Counted from the stretch's first letter, positions 1 to 8,971 are shown. The stretch is DNA of 64,000 nucleotides from Nitrospira sp. (GCA_002634385.1 NSJL01000008.1:1-64000), one strand, 5' to 3'. A program made the numbers and translations. Notes: generated by a model from the sequence alone, not told the origin.

Positions 1-114
1 CTCCAGTACCGCTTTGGTCAGCTGCTTGAGCAGTCCCCCTTCGCCCAGGATGTCTTCAGGTTTCTGGTAGTCTTTTACGAGTTCGTCAATCAGTTCAGAT
101 CGTATCTTCTTCAT
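1..114 (-). CDS. IS256-family transposase, N-terminal end (runs off window)
   Basis: The first 38 residues of a DDE transposase of the IS256/mutator family are visible, reading into the left edge of the window. The protein opens [20 protein letters not shown] and continues [18 protein letters not shown], a very characteristic IS256-family N-terminus. The start is the ATG at 112-114, preceded on its strand by a purine-rich GGAGGGAGAACGC ribosome site. The catalytic domain lies outside the window, so it cannot be said whether the element is intact. It lies directly against the truncated integrase gene to its right, implying insertion into that gene. Confidence 0.85.
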   Translation of the reverse strand, partial: MKKIRSELIDELVKDYQKPEDILGEGGLLKQLTKAVLE

Positions 115-178
115 GCGTTCTCCCTCCAGGGTGGTCTGCTATTGTACCCCAGAAGGCTACTTACACAAAATATTTTAC
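1..178 (-). mobile_element. Edge of an IS256-family insertion sequence
   Basis: Between the transposase start codon and the integrase-like coding sequence that resumes near 179 there are about 60 bases including TACTTACACAAAATATTTTAC, which resembles the terminal inverted repeat of IS256-family elements. The exact outer boundary is an estimate. Neither the other end nor a target duplication can be seen. Confidence 0.5.
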
Positions 179-770
179 AGGCTCATCTCTCAAAAAAAGA
201 ATGCCGCGCCCTGGTAGATTCATGCGAACCGCATTTAGAGCCTATCGTTACAACTGCACTCAATACCGGCATGCGGAGGGGGGAAATCCCTATCAATGGC
301 ACACTGAAGGCCGTTTTCAGGGCATAACACGCCGTCTTGAGGTTCCCTATGTCTTCTTTGACAATGCCACCGGAAAGCCTTACCTGGACGTAAAACGAAG
401 CTTTCACACGGCGTTAAAAAGGGCGGAAGTACAGAAGTGTACCAAATGCGACTACCAGAAAGCGAAGGATAGGACGCTAAAGACTATGGAGCATCGTCCT
501 CTCTGCAATTCTGAAATGGGAGTACAGAAGGGAATCACGGATTTTCACTTCCACGATTTGCGCCATACCTTCGCAAGTCATTTGGTTATGGCCGGGGTGG
601 ACATTACCACGGTAAAAGAGCTCCTGGGGCATAAGGATATTAAGATGACGCTTCGGTATGCTCACCTTGCACCGGCGCACAAAGTGAAGGCCGTTGATAT
701 TCTGGATAGCACAATCAACGGTGAAAAGCTTATTAGCACAAAATTAGCACAATTTGGGACGGGAAGGTAA
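179..770 (+). pseudogene. Tyrosine recombinase (phage-type integrase) remnant
   Basis: Two reading frames together give the C-terminal half of a tyrosine integrase. The first frame holds [11 protein letters not shown] and NTGMRRGEI with the first catalytic Arg. It then jumps straight to [11 protein letters not shown], lacking roughly 25 residues usually found between these motifs. A one-base frame change near position 321 leads into [14 protein letters not shown] and the rest of the catalytic domain: HDLRHTFAS (His and Arg), GHK and the RYAHL tyrosine. The N-terminal DNA-binding half is missing and replaced by the IS256 edge. The gene points at the 3' end of tRNA-Val, the usual site for such integrases. 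An active enzyme is very unlikely. Confidence 0.85.
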
Positions 771-804
771 TTGTGAAACGCGGTAAGTTATTGAAAATTA
801 AGAG

Positions 805-876
805 TAGGCACGAGGGGTATCGAACCCCTGACCTCTACCGTGTCAAGGTAGCGCTCTCCCACTGAGCTACGCGCCT
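805..876 (-). tRNA. tRNA-Val (anticodon GAC)
   Basis: A full cloverleaf folds on the minus strand: acceptor AGGCGCG pairs with CGTGCCT, the D arm is GCTC...GAGC, the anticodon stem is CTACC/GGTAG around loop TTGACAC (anticodon GAC), and the T arm is AGGGG-TTCGATA-CCCCT. The discriminator is A and no CCA is encoded. The 3' end faces the integrase remnant 35 bases away, consistent with tRNA-targeted integration. Confidence 0.95.
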
Positions 877-921
877 TCCAAAAAGCGAACATATCATTAA
901 AACCGAAATAGGCCTTTTTTG

Positions 922-2298
922 TCAAGAACAGGACGTGATTTTCGCTGCTACCTCACGGGCGAAATCGGCCAGGGTTTCATCCCGCGCGCCGAGAATGCAG
1001 TAGGCTTCCCGCTTGCAAAGCTTCTCCAGTACGGCGGTCCGCTCCTCCACCACTTCCACCGATTTCCCGGAGGCCTTGATTCCCGCCGCCAGATCATGGC
1101 TGGAGATATCCCTGCTCACGGTCCCGCCCGCATAGAAGATGGGGAGCAGGATCAAATGGTCCGATGGCCGCAGGTGGGAGGAAAAGGCCTCTATGTATTC
1201 CGTCTTCATCATTCTCGTGGGGGCAAACCCGTGCGGCTGGAAGATATAGCAGATGCTCTCCCGCACCTTCATCGCGGCCTTCATGAAAGAGGCGATTTTG
1301 TGGGGATTATGGGCGTAATCGTCCAGTACGAGTTTCTTCCCGTCGTTATGGTGGAGATCGAAACGCCTCTCGATGCCGGTAAATTCGGGGAGAAGGGCGG
1401 CGATATCCCGCAGTGGGGACCCGGTTTCCGCGAGGAAGGCGATGCAGGCGAGGGCGTTATAGAGATTGTATTCCCCCGGAATGGAGAGCCGGAAGCGCTG
1501 TCCTCTCAACGAAAATTCGGTGCCGAAGTCCTCATACATGACGGACTCGGGCCTGTAGGGCGACTCTTCCCGGAGGGAGAAAGATACCGGGTTCCGGAAT
1601 GGCACCCTCATTAGACGCGGGTCGTCCGCATTGACCACCACTTTTCCGGAGGTGTTAAGCGCCAGGATTTCGAACATCCCTGCCGTCTCCTCGATGGTAT
1701 GGTGGTCGATATCAAGGTTGAGGAAGATGCTGTGCTGCGGGCGGTAGTCGACGATGGTGCCGTCGGATTCGCAGGCCTCGATGACGAGGAGGGAGGAATC
1801 CCCGGCAAGGGAGTTGCCCGGGTTGGAAGGGGTTCTGAACTGTTTGACCCTGCCTCCCCCGATAAAGTTGGGACGCATACCGAGGCCGTTCATGAAAAAG
1901 GCGAGCATTCCGGAGGTGGTGGATTTGCCGCTGGTGCCCGCAACGGCCACCGTCCTGAACTCTTCGACCAGTTCAGCAAGAAACCCGGGGCGCGTCTTGA
2001 AGGGGATATCCAGTTCCCGTACCTTCCTCGCCTCCGGCTGGTCGGATTCCACGGCGGTGCTGAAAACGGCGAAATCGAAGGACCTGTCGATGCCGTTTCC
2101 GTCCTGGGGGACCAGGGTGATACCTTTCGACACGAGCAGGCGGCGGACGGGGTGCTCCGGGTTTCTGTCGAACGCCCGGTCCGATCCGGCGACCCTATGC
2201 CCCTTGTCTGCCATGAAGCAGGCGATGGCGGAGACGCCGCTCCCCCCGATTCCCGAAAAGAATATATTCAAAGGTCTATTTATCTTTGCTGCTGCCAT
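922..2298 (-). CDS. Mur ligase family protein, MurC-like
   Basis: This 458-residue protein has the three-domain layout of Mur ligases. The N-terminal Rossmann part carries FFSGIGGSGVSAIA (UDP-MurNAc binding). The central ATPase has the P-loop GTSGKSTT at about residue 118 and IFLNLDIDHH. The C-terminal ligase domain has YAHNPHKI and GARDETLADFA. MurC adds L-alanine to UDP-MurNAc in peptidoglycan synthesis. The P-loop departs from the usual MurC GTHGKTTT, and the gene stands alone rather than in a mur/fts cluster. It may therefore be a MurC paralogue or a ligase for recycled peptides (Mpl-like). A TATAAT on the minus strand (2306-2311) lies only 7 nt before the ATG, suggesting a leaderless mRNA. 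It diverges from the AOR gene. Confidence 0.8.
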   Translation of the reverse strand: MAAAKINRPLNIFFSGIGGSGVSAIACFMADKGHRVAGSDRAFDRNPEHPVRRLLVSKGITLVPQDGNGIDRSFDFAVFSTAVESDQPEARKVRELDIPFKTRPGFLAELVEEFRTVAVAGTSGKSTTSGMLAFFMNGLGMRPNFIGGGRVKQFRTPSNPGNSLAGDSSLLVIEACESDGTIVDYRPQHSIFLNLDIDHHTIEETAGMFEILALNTSGKVVVNADDPRLMRVPFRNPVSFSLREESPYRPESVMYEDFGTEFSLRGQRFRLSIPGEYNLYNALACIAFLAETGSPLRDIAALLPEFTGIERRFDLHHNDGKKLVLDDYAHNPHKIASFMKAAMKVRESICYIFQPHGFAPTRMMKTEYIEAFSSHLRPSDHLILLPIFYAGGTVSRDISSHDLAAGIKASGKSVEVVEERTAVLEKLCKREAYCILGARDETLADFAREVAAKITSCS

Positions 2299-2390
2299 AC
2301 CGGATATTATACCTGATCAGTACCGGGCTTCCGCACGGAACAGCCCCTCTGCTGCGTTTATCTGCGGCGAAAATGGTACAATAGAAGCTT

Positions 2391-4091
2391 ATGACAGGCT
2401 ATACGGGAAAAAGTATACGGGTAGACCTTGGTACCGGTGAAATAGTGGTGTATCCCACACCTCCGGAGTTGATGGAGCAGTTCATCGGGGGCAGGGGCTT
2501 CGGCGTGGCGATGATCGCGGAGCGCATCACGCGTTCCTATGATGATCCTGAGATGCCCCTTATTTTTGCCACCGGTCCCTTGGTAGGCACTTCGGCCCCC
2601 ACTTCGGGGAGGATGTCGGTGATCTCCCGCTCACCCCTTACCGGCACGGTATGCGACTGTTCCGTCGGGGGCCGTTTCGGGACCGAGCTGAAGAATGCGG
2701 GATACGATTGCATCGAGATTACCGGGATATCCGACCGTTGGGTGGTCCTGGACATCCGGGATGATTCTGTTTCCCTGGAGGAAGCCCCGCACCTTTACGG
2801 AAAGAACAATTCCGAAGTCAGGGAAAGCTTCGGAAAGGAGGGATCCTTTGCGGCAATAGGGATTGCCGGGGAGAAACAGGTCCGTTTCGCCTCCATTGTT
2901 TTCGACGGGCATTACCTCGCGGGAAGGGGTGGTCTCGGGGCGGTAATGGGAGCAAAGAGGCTGAAAGTCGTCAGGGTAAGGGGGAGCGGGAGCGTAACCG
3001 TTGCACACCCTGAGAAGCTCAAGGCTGCACGGGAAGAGATCATGAGGCTGTTGAGGACCTCCCAGGCGGTCTTCGGAGAGCTCGGCCTTTCCGAATTCGG
3101 GACCGCGGCCCTCGTGGACCTTATCCATGCCCGGAGAATGGAGCCGACGGAGAATTTCAAAAAGACGCTCTTCCCCCACGCTTCTCAATACTCAGGCTAT
3201 ACTTTGAAGACCCATTACAAGGCAAAAAAGACGGGGTGTGCCGGCTGCCCCATCCTCTGCAAGAAGGTGGGGGCGGGCGGAGAAGTCATTCCCGAATACG
3301 AGACCGTCTCCCATTTCGGGGCGCTGAATAACTGCAAGGATATGGAAGCGATCATCGAGGCGAACCGGATCTGTAACGAATACGGCCTCGATACCATAAG
3401 CGCCGCATCCACCATCGCCTGTTTTTCCGAAATCAAGGGAGTCATGCTCTCCTCCGGAGAGATGCTGGCAAAGCTCGTTGCCATCGGCCGTAAGGAAAAG
3501 GGCGAGGGAGAGGCGCTGGCGGAGGGATCGCTGCGCTATGCGGCCTCCCAGGGCTGTCCGGAACTGAGCATGTCGGTGAAAGGGCTCGAGCTTCCCGCCT
3601 ATGATCCGCGTGGAGCCTACGGTATGGCGCTCGCCTACGCCACCTCGAACAGGGGGGGCTGCCACCTGCGGGCGTATCCCATCAGCCACGAGATCTTGCG
3701 GAAGCCGGTCGCCACGGACAGGTTCTCCTTCGAGGGGAAGGCGCGCATCATCAAAATCGCCGAAGATCTTAACGCGGTTATCGATTCCCTCACCGCCTGC
3801 AAGTTCGTCTTCTTTGCAGCCAGCCTGGAGGAGTATGCGAAGGCGATCAATGCGGTCACGGGAGAAAAGCATGACGTTCAGTCCCTCCTGCGGACAGGAG
3901 AGCGCATATGGAACCTGGAGAGGCGCCTGAACGAGGCGAACGGCTTCAATGAGGCCCATGACGACCTGCCCCCCCGCTTCTTTACCGAAGAGGGCTCTTC
4001 GGGAACCCATGTGCGCATCGCTCCCCTCGGCAGGGGAGCCTTCCTGAAAGCGAGGGAGAACTATTATCGTATCAGGGGATACCGGACCTAA
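2391..4091 (+). CDS. Aldehyde:ferredoxin oxidoreductase family protein
   Basis: The 566-residue protein belongs to the tungsten/molybdenum AOR family, which oxidises aldehydes to acids with ferredoxin, or runs in reverse, in the anaerobic cytoplasm. The N-terminal domain (about 1-205) contains GGRGFG and TGPLVGTSAPTSGR, typical for binding the bis-pterin cofactor. The [4Fe-4S] ligands C283-x2-C286-x3-C290 are present (TGCAGCPILC), with a later Cys near residue 465 as the probable fourth. The substrate cannot be told from sequence. A TACAAT box (2377-2382) sits 8 nt before the ATG without a clear ribosome site. The next gene starts 8 nt after the stop, so the two are almost certainly co-transcribed. 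Confidence 0.9.
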   Translation: MTGYTGKSIRVDLGTGEIVVYPTPPELMEQFIGGRGFGVAMIAERITRSYDDPEMPLIFATGPLVGTSAPTSGRMSVISRSPLTGTVCDCSVGGRFGTELKNAGYDCIEITGISDRWVVLDIRDDSVSLEEAPHLYGKNNSEVRESFGKEGSFAAIGIAGEKQVRFASIVFDGHYLAGRGGLGAVMGAKRLKVVRVRGSGSVTVAHPEKLKAAREEIMRLLRTSQAVFGELGLSEFGTAALVDLIHARRMEPTENFKKTLFPHASQYSGYTLKTHYKAKKTGCAGCPILCKKVGAGGEVIPEYETVSHFGALNNCKDMEAIIEANRICNEYGLDTISAASTIACFSEIKGVMLSSGEMLAKLVAIGRKEKGEGEALAEGSLRYAASQGCPELSMSVKGLELPAYDPRGAYGMALAYATSNRGGCHLRAYPISHEILRKPVATDRFSFEGKARIIKIAEDLNAVIDSLTACKFVFFAASLEEYAKAINAVTGEKHDVQSLLRTGERIWNLERRLNEANGFNEAHDDLPPRFFTEEGSSGTHVRIAPLGRGAFLKARENYYRIRGYRT

Positions 4092-4099
4092 GGCCTGCC

Positions 4100-5323
4100 A
4101 TGGAACATCTGATTCACAAGTACCTGAATAAGCTCGAAATGCAGGGGCTCGCCCGTAGGGAAAAGACGGTTTTCCTCGCCCTCGATGCGGAGAGGGTCTC
4201 CAACAGGGCTGAGGATGACGAGGTGAGAACCCTCAGCAGTATCTTCGACCTTATGAATATCAATTCCCTGCTTTTTGCCGAGCCGGACGAGCCTTACAAG
4301 AGCATCATTGCAGAACTGATCCGCGGCTTCGAGCCCTCCCTCGCTGCAGGCCGCAAGATCGTGCCCATGGATTGCGAGACAAGGACTTTTTTCCATGACA
4401 TTCCCGTGGTGAACGACTTCTCGCCGGAGGAGATCGCCCGGGCGCTCTCCCGCAGAAAATCCGTGCTGGTGAGGGACAGGGGCATCGTCACCTACGGAGT
4501 AGTGACTCCCGAGCAGGCCTTCGTCTCCTTCAGCTCCACCTGTTTTTCCACCTTTGTAAAATATTTCTATGACAGCCTCCTCTACCTGTGGGAGTGCGCC
4601 GGTGCGGCCAAAGAGCCCAACGAGTCATTTCTAATCAATTTCAAGAGGATACTCGGGCATATCGAAGGAATTTCTGCGCCGACCGCAGGCCTCTCCCTTA
4701 CGGATACGCCTCCCGAAGACGGGGACGGAATTGTCAGGATGCTGGCGGAGGCGGGCAGGGCGGTGGTGGAGTGCCGCCTCGTGGATTCCTTTTTCGGGAA
4801 TATTTCCTATGTCCATGAAAATACTATCTATATAAGCCAGACTGGGAGCTCGATGGACGAGCTGGAGTGCTGCATCGATGCGGTTCCCCTGGATGGCTCT
4901 TCCTCCGTGGGCATCACCGCCTCCTCCGAGCTGTCGGCCCATAAGAACATTTACCAGGAAACGGGGCATACCGCCATCCTTCACGGCCATCCGAAATTCC
5001 CGGTGATCATGTCCATGTACTGCTTGAAGGAAGGGTGCGACAGGTCGCTCTGCCACAAGACATGCAGGGAAAAAAGATACCTTTCTGGGGTTCCGGTGGT
5101 GTCAGGGGAGATCGGAACGGGACCCACGGGCCTGATGCATACGGTCCCCGAAGCGATGCGGGAAGGGAAAGGGGCTATTGTTTACGGACACGGCGTGTTT
5201 ACGGCAGGGGACGGCAGTTTCCGGGAGCCCTTCTCCCGGCTTCTGGAGATCGATACCGCGTGCAGGAAAGAATACCTTTCCCTTATCGACAGCCTCCTCG
5301 GGAGGAGGGGAATTCTCCGCTAG
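4100..5323 (+). CDS. Tandem class II aldolase/adducin-like protein with Cys-rich insert
   Basis: The protein has 407 residues, about twice the length of one class II aldolase/adducin domain. The C-terminal half (about 205-400) shows family signatures: NISYV, the metal-site-like HGH at 295-297 and YGHGVF at 362-367. The N-terminal half looks like a degenerate copy of the same fold, without metal histidines. Right after the HGH motif there is an insertion with C308, C313, C318 and C322 (C-x4-C-x4-C-x3-C), which could hold zinc or an iron-sulfur cluster. Family members are metal-dependent aldolases or epimerases of sugar phosphates. Coupling to the AOR gene suggests the pair makes and oxidises an aldehyde, but that is inference. 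Confidence 0.65.
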   Translation: MEHLIHKYLNKLEMQGLARREKTVFLALDAERVSNRAEDDEVRTLSSIFDLMNINSLLFAEPDEPYKSIIAELIRGFEPSLAAGRKIVPMDCETRTFFHDIPVVNDFSPEEIARALSRRKSVLVRDRGIVTYGVVTPEQAFVSFSSTCFSTFVKYFYDSLLYLWECAGAAKEPNESFLINFKRILGHIEGISAPTAGLSLTDTPPEDGDGIVRMLAEAGRAVVECRLVDSFFGNISYVHENTIYISQTGSSMDELECCIDAVPLDGSSSVGITASSELSAHKNIYQETGHTAILHGHPKFPVIMSMYCLKEGCDRSLCHKTCREKRYLSGVPVVSGEIGTGPTGLMHTVPEAMREGKGAIVYGHGVFTAGDGSFREPFSRLLEIDTACRKEYLSLIDSLLGRRGILR

Positions 5324-5522
5324 AGAGGTTTGAGGGGAGGGGATCTCGCCCCTGTCCGTCCTCGGTACGGATTTATTTTTTCTTTGCTTTCGGTACCGCG
5401 GAATCGGACACCGCCTTCTCTGCGGCAGGCTGCGCTGAAGCTGGGAAATATCTGCTGTAAAACAGCATCTTTCATGGAGACACGCTCTTTGCGCGGCTTG
5501 GAGCGGATGGAGAGTCCGTATC

Positions 5523-6734
5523 TCATCTCCCGATTTTCAGCTTCAGTTCGAAGGCCTTCCGGTAATCAGCAGCGGCCTCCTTCAGCATTGTGCTTTTCTC
5601 TTCCATTGCAGCGCGGAGGAAAAAGGCGGAAAATTCAAAGGGGTTTGACGAAATCCCCTTCTCGAAGGCCTGCAGGGCCTCTCTCATCCGCCCGCTCATC
5701 CCGAGGGCATACCCGAGATACCAGTAGGCCGGGGCGAAGGAGTCCTTTTCCACTACCTTGTTCAACGTGTCGATTGCGGCTCCGTAGTTCCCCGCTTTCG
5801 CCTGTACATAGCCCGATTCGCCGAGAAGGGCGGGGTTATCCGGCTCGATGGCGATGGCCTTTTTCAGGGTGCTCTCTGCCTCTGCCATCTTTCCTTCTTC
5901 CATGAGGAGCTTTGCCATTTCCAGATTCGGGAGGAGGTAGCGGGGGTCTTTTTCCATAGCCTTCTGCAGCAGGGGATAGGCTCTCTCAAGACGTCCCTTT
6001 CTGGCAAAACCGCGTGCCAGGCCGGTATCGGCCACGGCATCGGGCCGTGGTCCGGGGCGCGGCTCCCCTTTCTTTGTGGACGGCTCTCCCGCAAGGGTGC
6101 GGAGATACTCGAACATGTCCTCCGTTCCCACAAGAGGCAGTCCCGCCAATTCATAAGCGATAGTATCCCCGGTGATAACGACGGTCGAAGGGATCACAAT
6201 AATGCTGAACTCGTGGAATACCTTCAACCCCCTGTCCGGCAGTACGGGAAAGGTGATCGCGAGTTCACGGAGCGCCTTTCGTATCGCTGTCTCGTCCCCG
6301 GCGGAGATCGTCTGATTCTCCACGTTGATTCCGAGGACCTGCAGGCCTTTGTCTTTGTATTTTTTATGGAATTCCTCCATTTTTTGAGCGCCTTCGGAGA
6401 TGGTGCGCTCCAGGTGGACCAGAAAAGGAGAATGACCGCCTTCTTCCCTGCAAAGCCGGAAAGGGTTATCCAGATCCTTGAGGGAGAAATCGGGTGCTTT
6501 CTGGCCGATCTGGAGCAGGGCCTGGGAGGGCGAGCCCCTTTCCTATCTTTGCGGAGCGGGGTCCCGGGTGGAGAGTCAGGGCATCGGTAAAGGAGGCGAG
6601 GGCCTCATCATGACTGCCTGTTTGAAGCGCGCGTCGGCCGGCCCTTCCTGCTGGGCATAGAGAAAAGGTAGGGAGAGGAGGCAGAGGTAGAGAAGGAAAA
6701 TGACGGAGAACGCCTTTTTTCTGCTTTCTTTCAT
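5523..6734 (-). pseudogene. Frameshifted TlpA-like thioredoxin-fold/TPR protein
   Basis: An intact frame runs from 6380 to 5523 (285 residues): MEEFHKKYKDKGLQVLGINVE, the back half of a TlpA/peroxiredoxin-like domain, then about four TPR units. The front half continues upstream but only by switching frames. From the ATG at 6734 there is a signal peptide (FSVIFLLYLCLLSLPFLYAQ). Then HDEALASFTDALTLHPG appears in a second frame, GQKAPDFSLKDLD in a third, and AVILLFWSTWSAPSPKAL in a fourth stretch before rejoining at MEEF. The redox CxxC position reads S-A-P-S. Four frame changes in about 350 bases indicate a decayed gene or local sequence errors. A ribosome site GGAGAGG precedes 6734, 16 bases after the cytochrome stop, so the two formed an operon. 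Confidence 0.7.
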
Positions 6735-6750
6735 TGTGCCTCTCCTGCCC

Positions 6751-7689
6751 CTACCTGTTCTTTGCCGGAGCCGTGCGACGGTACTCGAATTTCTGGTGAC
6801 ACCCGGGAAGGCAGGAGCCCCCGTCCTCTGTTTTGACGAACCCTACCGGCAGTCCCCATGCGCCGAAGGGAACGGCATCCCTGATATGTTTCGGGTTGTT
6901 CGTGGCATGGGCATCGTGACACGCCCTGCAGGTGCGTCCTTTCACCTCCTTGTTGACATGGACGAAATGGAGATTCTGATCCCCGTTCCTGAAGCCGGTG
7001 AGGGTAGTCGTTTTCGGGTCGAGAACCAGTGTCTTCTCATGACAATTGAAGCAAAGCTCATAGTTCTTCGGATCAAAGGAAGCATAAAAGGCCTGGGGGA
7101 AATATTTCCTGAGTATTCTGAAATTGTCGGAGCCGTGGGTGTTGTGACAGGCGGAGCAGTCGTTCTGCTGTATGGGACTGTGGTATTCCCTGTTGCGGGC
7201 AAGGTATTCCTTCATATTTATGATCCTCCCGCCGGGGGTATCCAACGGTTTGTCATGGCACATCATGCAGGTGTCCACCGGCTGTTTTACCAGTTGCTTG
7301 ACATAGTCGGATACATGGGGGTTATGGCAGCCCGTACACTGCTCTTTGACGGGGTTGTGCATGAATTTCTTGCCCTTGAAGGTTTCCGCCTTATCGGTGT
7401 GGCAGATGTAGCAGACTGCATTGCCTGCGGCATTGAGCATTTTGGGGAAATCGGACTGGTGGGGATTATGGCACATGGCGCATACGCCTACGGCAATGGG
7501 GCCGTGCACGAACTTCCCTGACGCTATTTTCTTATCATGGCAGGCAAAACAGAGATTCACCCCGTCCGCGCGGAGCTGGAATTTATAGGGTGACTGGTGG
7601 GGATTATGGCATTGGGTGCATTTCCCCTCCTCATGAGTGCCTCCTGGAGCGTGAAATGGGACTGCGTGGGACGGGGTATTACAATTCAC
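6751..7689 (-). CDS. Decaheme c-type cytochrome, doubled-CXXCH type
   Basis: The 312-residue protein has nine CxxCH heme-binding sites (CTQCH, CFACH, CAMCH, CYICH, CTGCH, CMMCH, CSACH, CFNCH, CRACH) plus one C-x3-CH (CLPGCH), so up to ten hemes. Many are followed by NPH, as in the doubled-CXXCH family of exported electron carriers. The only in-frame start is the GTG at 7689, which gives no signal peptide. The frame stays open upstream and encodes KKTALCLLWYV, a likely signal peptide hydrophobic core, but without a start codon. The 5' end is therefore probably damaged. Such cytochromes move electrons in the periplasm or across the envelope; the partner is unknown. Confidence 0.85.
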   Translation of the reverse strand: MNCNTPSHAVPFHAPGGTHEEGKCTQCHNPHQSPYKFQLRADGVNLCFACHDKKIASGKFVHGPIAVGVCAMCHNPHQSDFPKMLNAAGNAVCYICHTDKAETFKGKKFMHNPVKEQCTGCHNPHVSDYVKQLVKQPVDTCMMCHDKPLDTPGGRIINMKEYLARNREYHSPIQQNDCSACHNTHGSDNFRILRKYFPQAFYASFDPKNYELCFNCHEKTLVLDPKTTTLTGFRNGDQNLHFVHVNKEVKGRTCRACHDAHATNNPKHIRDAVPFGAWGLPVGFVKTEDGGSCLPGCHQKFEYRRTAPAKNR

Positions 7690-7790
7690 GTACCAGAGGA
7701 GGCAAAGCGCTGTTTTCTTTGATGAATTGCAATAAACATAATCAAAATAACGAAGTGAGTGAAAGAATCGGCAGGCGGGGGGAGTGGTGC

Positions 7791-7829
7791 AAGGGGCATA
7801 TCGCTCCGGATTGCCGCGATATGCCCCTT
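7791..7829. terminator. Long perfect hairpin between ychF and the cytochrome gene
   Basis: Perfect 14-bp arms AAGGGGCATATCGC (7791-7804) and GCGATATGCCCCTT (7816-7829) flank an 11-base loop. It lies downstream of ychF (minus strand) and upstream of the cytochrome gene. No long T-run follows on either strand, so it may be a weak terminator or an mRNA 3'-end structure. Confidence 0.55.
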
Positions 7830-7873
7830 CCGCTGTGCTCTTTTCTCCTTGTTTCCGACGCGGAGAGCCCGGA

Positions 7874-8971
7874 TCAGACGTTGAACCGGAAATTGATGAT
7901 ATCTCCGTCCTTTACCTCGTACGTCTTTCCTTCCAGCCTGAAGAGACCCTTGTCGCGTGCGGCGGACATGCTTCCCGAGGCGATGAAATCGTCATAATGC
8001 ACCACTTCGGCACGGATAAAGCCCCTTTCGATATCGGAATGAATCTTCCCCGCCGCTTTCTGGGCAGTGGTGCCCTGTGTTATGGTCCAGGCCCTTACCT
8101 CGTCCTCGCCGCAGGTAAGAAAGGAAATGAGGCCGAGGAGACGGTAGCTGAGGTGGATCAGCCTGTTCAGGGCAGGCTCCCCGATTCCCAGGTCTTCAAG
8201 AAAGGCGGCGGCCTCTTCAGCGCTCAACTGGGCGATCTCCATTTCTATTTTCCCGCAGAGGGTCACAACCTTTGTGGTCTCTCCGATGCCCTTGTCATTG
8301 ACATACCTCTCCACCTCCTGCTGCAGGGCGCGGGATCTGTCCGAATTCAGGTCTTCCTCTCCGGTATTGATTACGATAACCTCCGGCTTTGTCGAGATGA
8401 ATTGGAGGGGCCTCATCAGTTTTTCCTCCTCCTCGCTGAAGCGGGCGTTCCGCAGGGGAATCTCTTTCTCCAGTATCTCTTTGCATTTCACGAGGAGCTT
8501 CTTTTCCGCCTCGTTCGGCTTCTTGCCCTTCCTTGCCGCCTCTTCGATCCTTTCGAGCCTCTTCTCCACAAATTCCAGGTCACCGAAGACGAGCTCCATC
8601 TCGAGGGTCTCGATGTCGCGGAGGGGATTCACATCATTCAAAGGGTGCGACACGGCGTCGTCTTTGAAGTCCCTGACCACATGGACGATGGCGTCCACAT
8701 CTTTGATGAGATCGAAGACCTTCCTGTTCTGCGCCATATCGCCCTTGGTGAGGCCGATATAGTCGATATATTCCACCGTAGCATAGGTGACCTTTTTCGG
8801 TTTGAACACCTCGGCGAGCCTGTCGATGCGCTGGTCGGGAACCTTTACCGTGCCGTAGTTCGGCTCGCCGGTTACGGTTGGATAGATCGTGGTCTCAAGA
8901 TTCTGCCGGGTCAGGGCGTTGAAGACTGTTGTTTTGCCCGAATTGGAAAGCCCGATAATCGCTAGTTTCAC
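7874..8971 (-). CDS. ychF: Redox-regulated ATPase/GTPase YchF (OLA1 family)
   Basis: This 365-residue Obg-like ATPase has the family's normal length. It starts MKLAIIGLSNSGKTTVFNALT (P-loop NSGKTT) and shows VEYIDYIGLTKG in the switch region, NTGEEDLN where GTPases have NKxD, and a C-terminal TGS-like domain ending DGDIINFRFNV. YchF/OLA1 proteins bind ATP and the ribosome and are linked to stress and translation control. It appears to be a single gene, ending at the hairpin at 7791-7829. Minus-strand sequence before the ATG contains AGGAGGATAG as the ribosome site. Confidence 0.95.
   Translation of the reverse strand: MKLAIIGLSNSGKTTVFNALTRQNLETTIYPTVTGEPNYGTVKVPDQRIDRLAEVFKPKKVTYATVEYIDYIGLTKGDMAQNRKVFDLIKDVDAIVHVVRDFKDDAVSHPLNDVNPLRDIETLEMELVFGDLEFVEKRLERIEEAARKGKKPNEAEKKLLVKCKEILEKEIPLRNARFSEEEEKLMRPLQFISTKPEVIVINTGEEDLNSDRSRALQQEVERYVNDKGIGETTKVVTLCGKIEMEIAQLSAEEAAAFLEDLGIGEPALNRLIHLSYRLLGLISFLTCGEDEVRAWTITQGTTAQKAAGKIHSDIERGFIRAEVVHYDDFIASGSMSAARDKGLFRLEGKTYEVKDGDIINFRFNV

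Noticed and set aside
7784-8965. 393-codon plus-strand frame
   Set aside because: Antisense to ychF.
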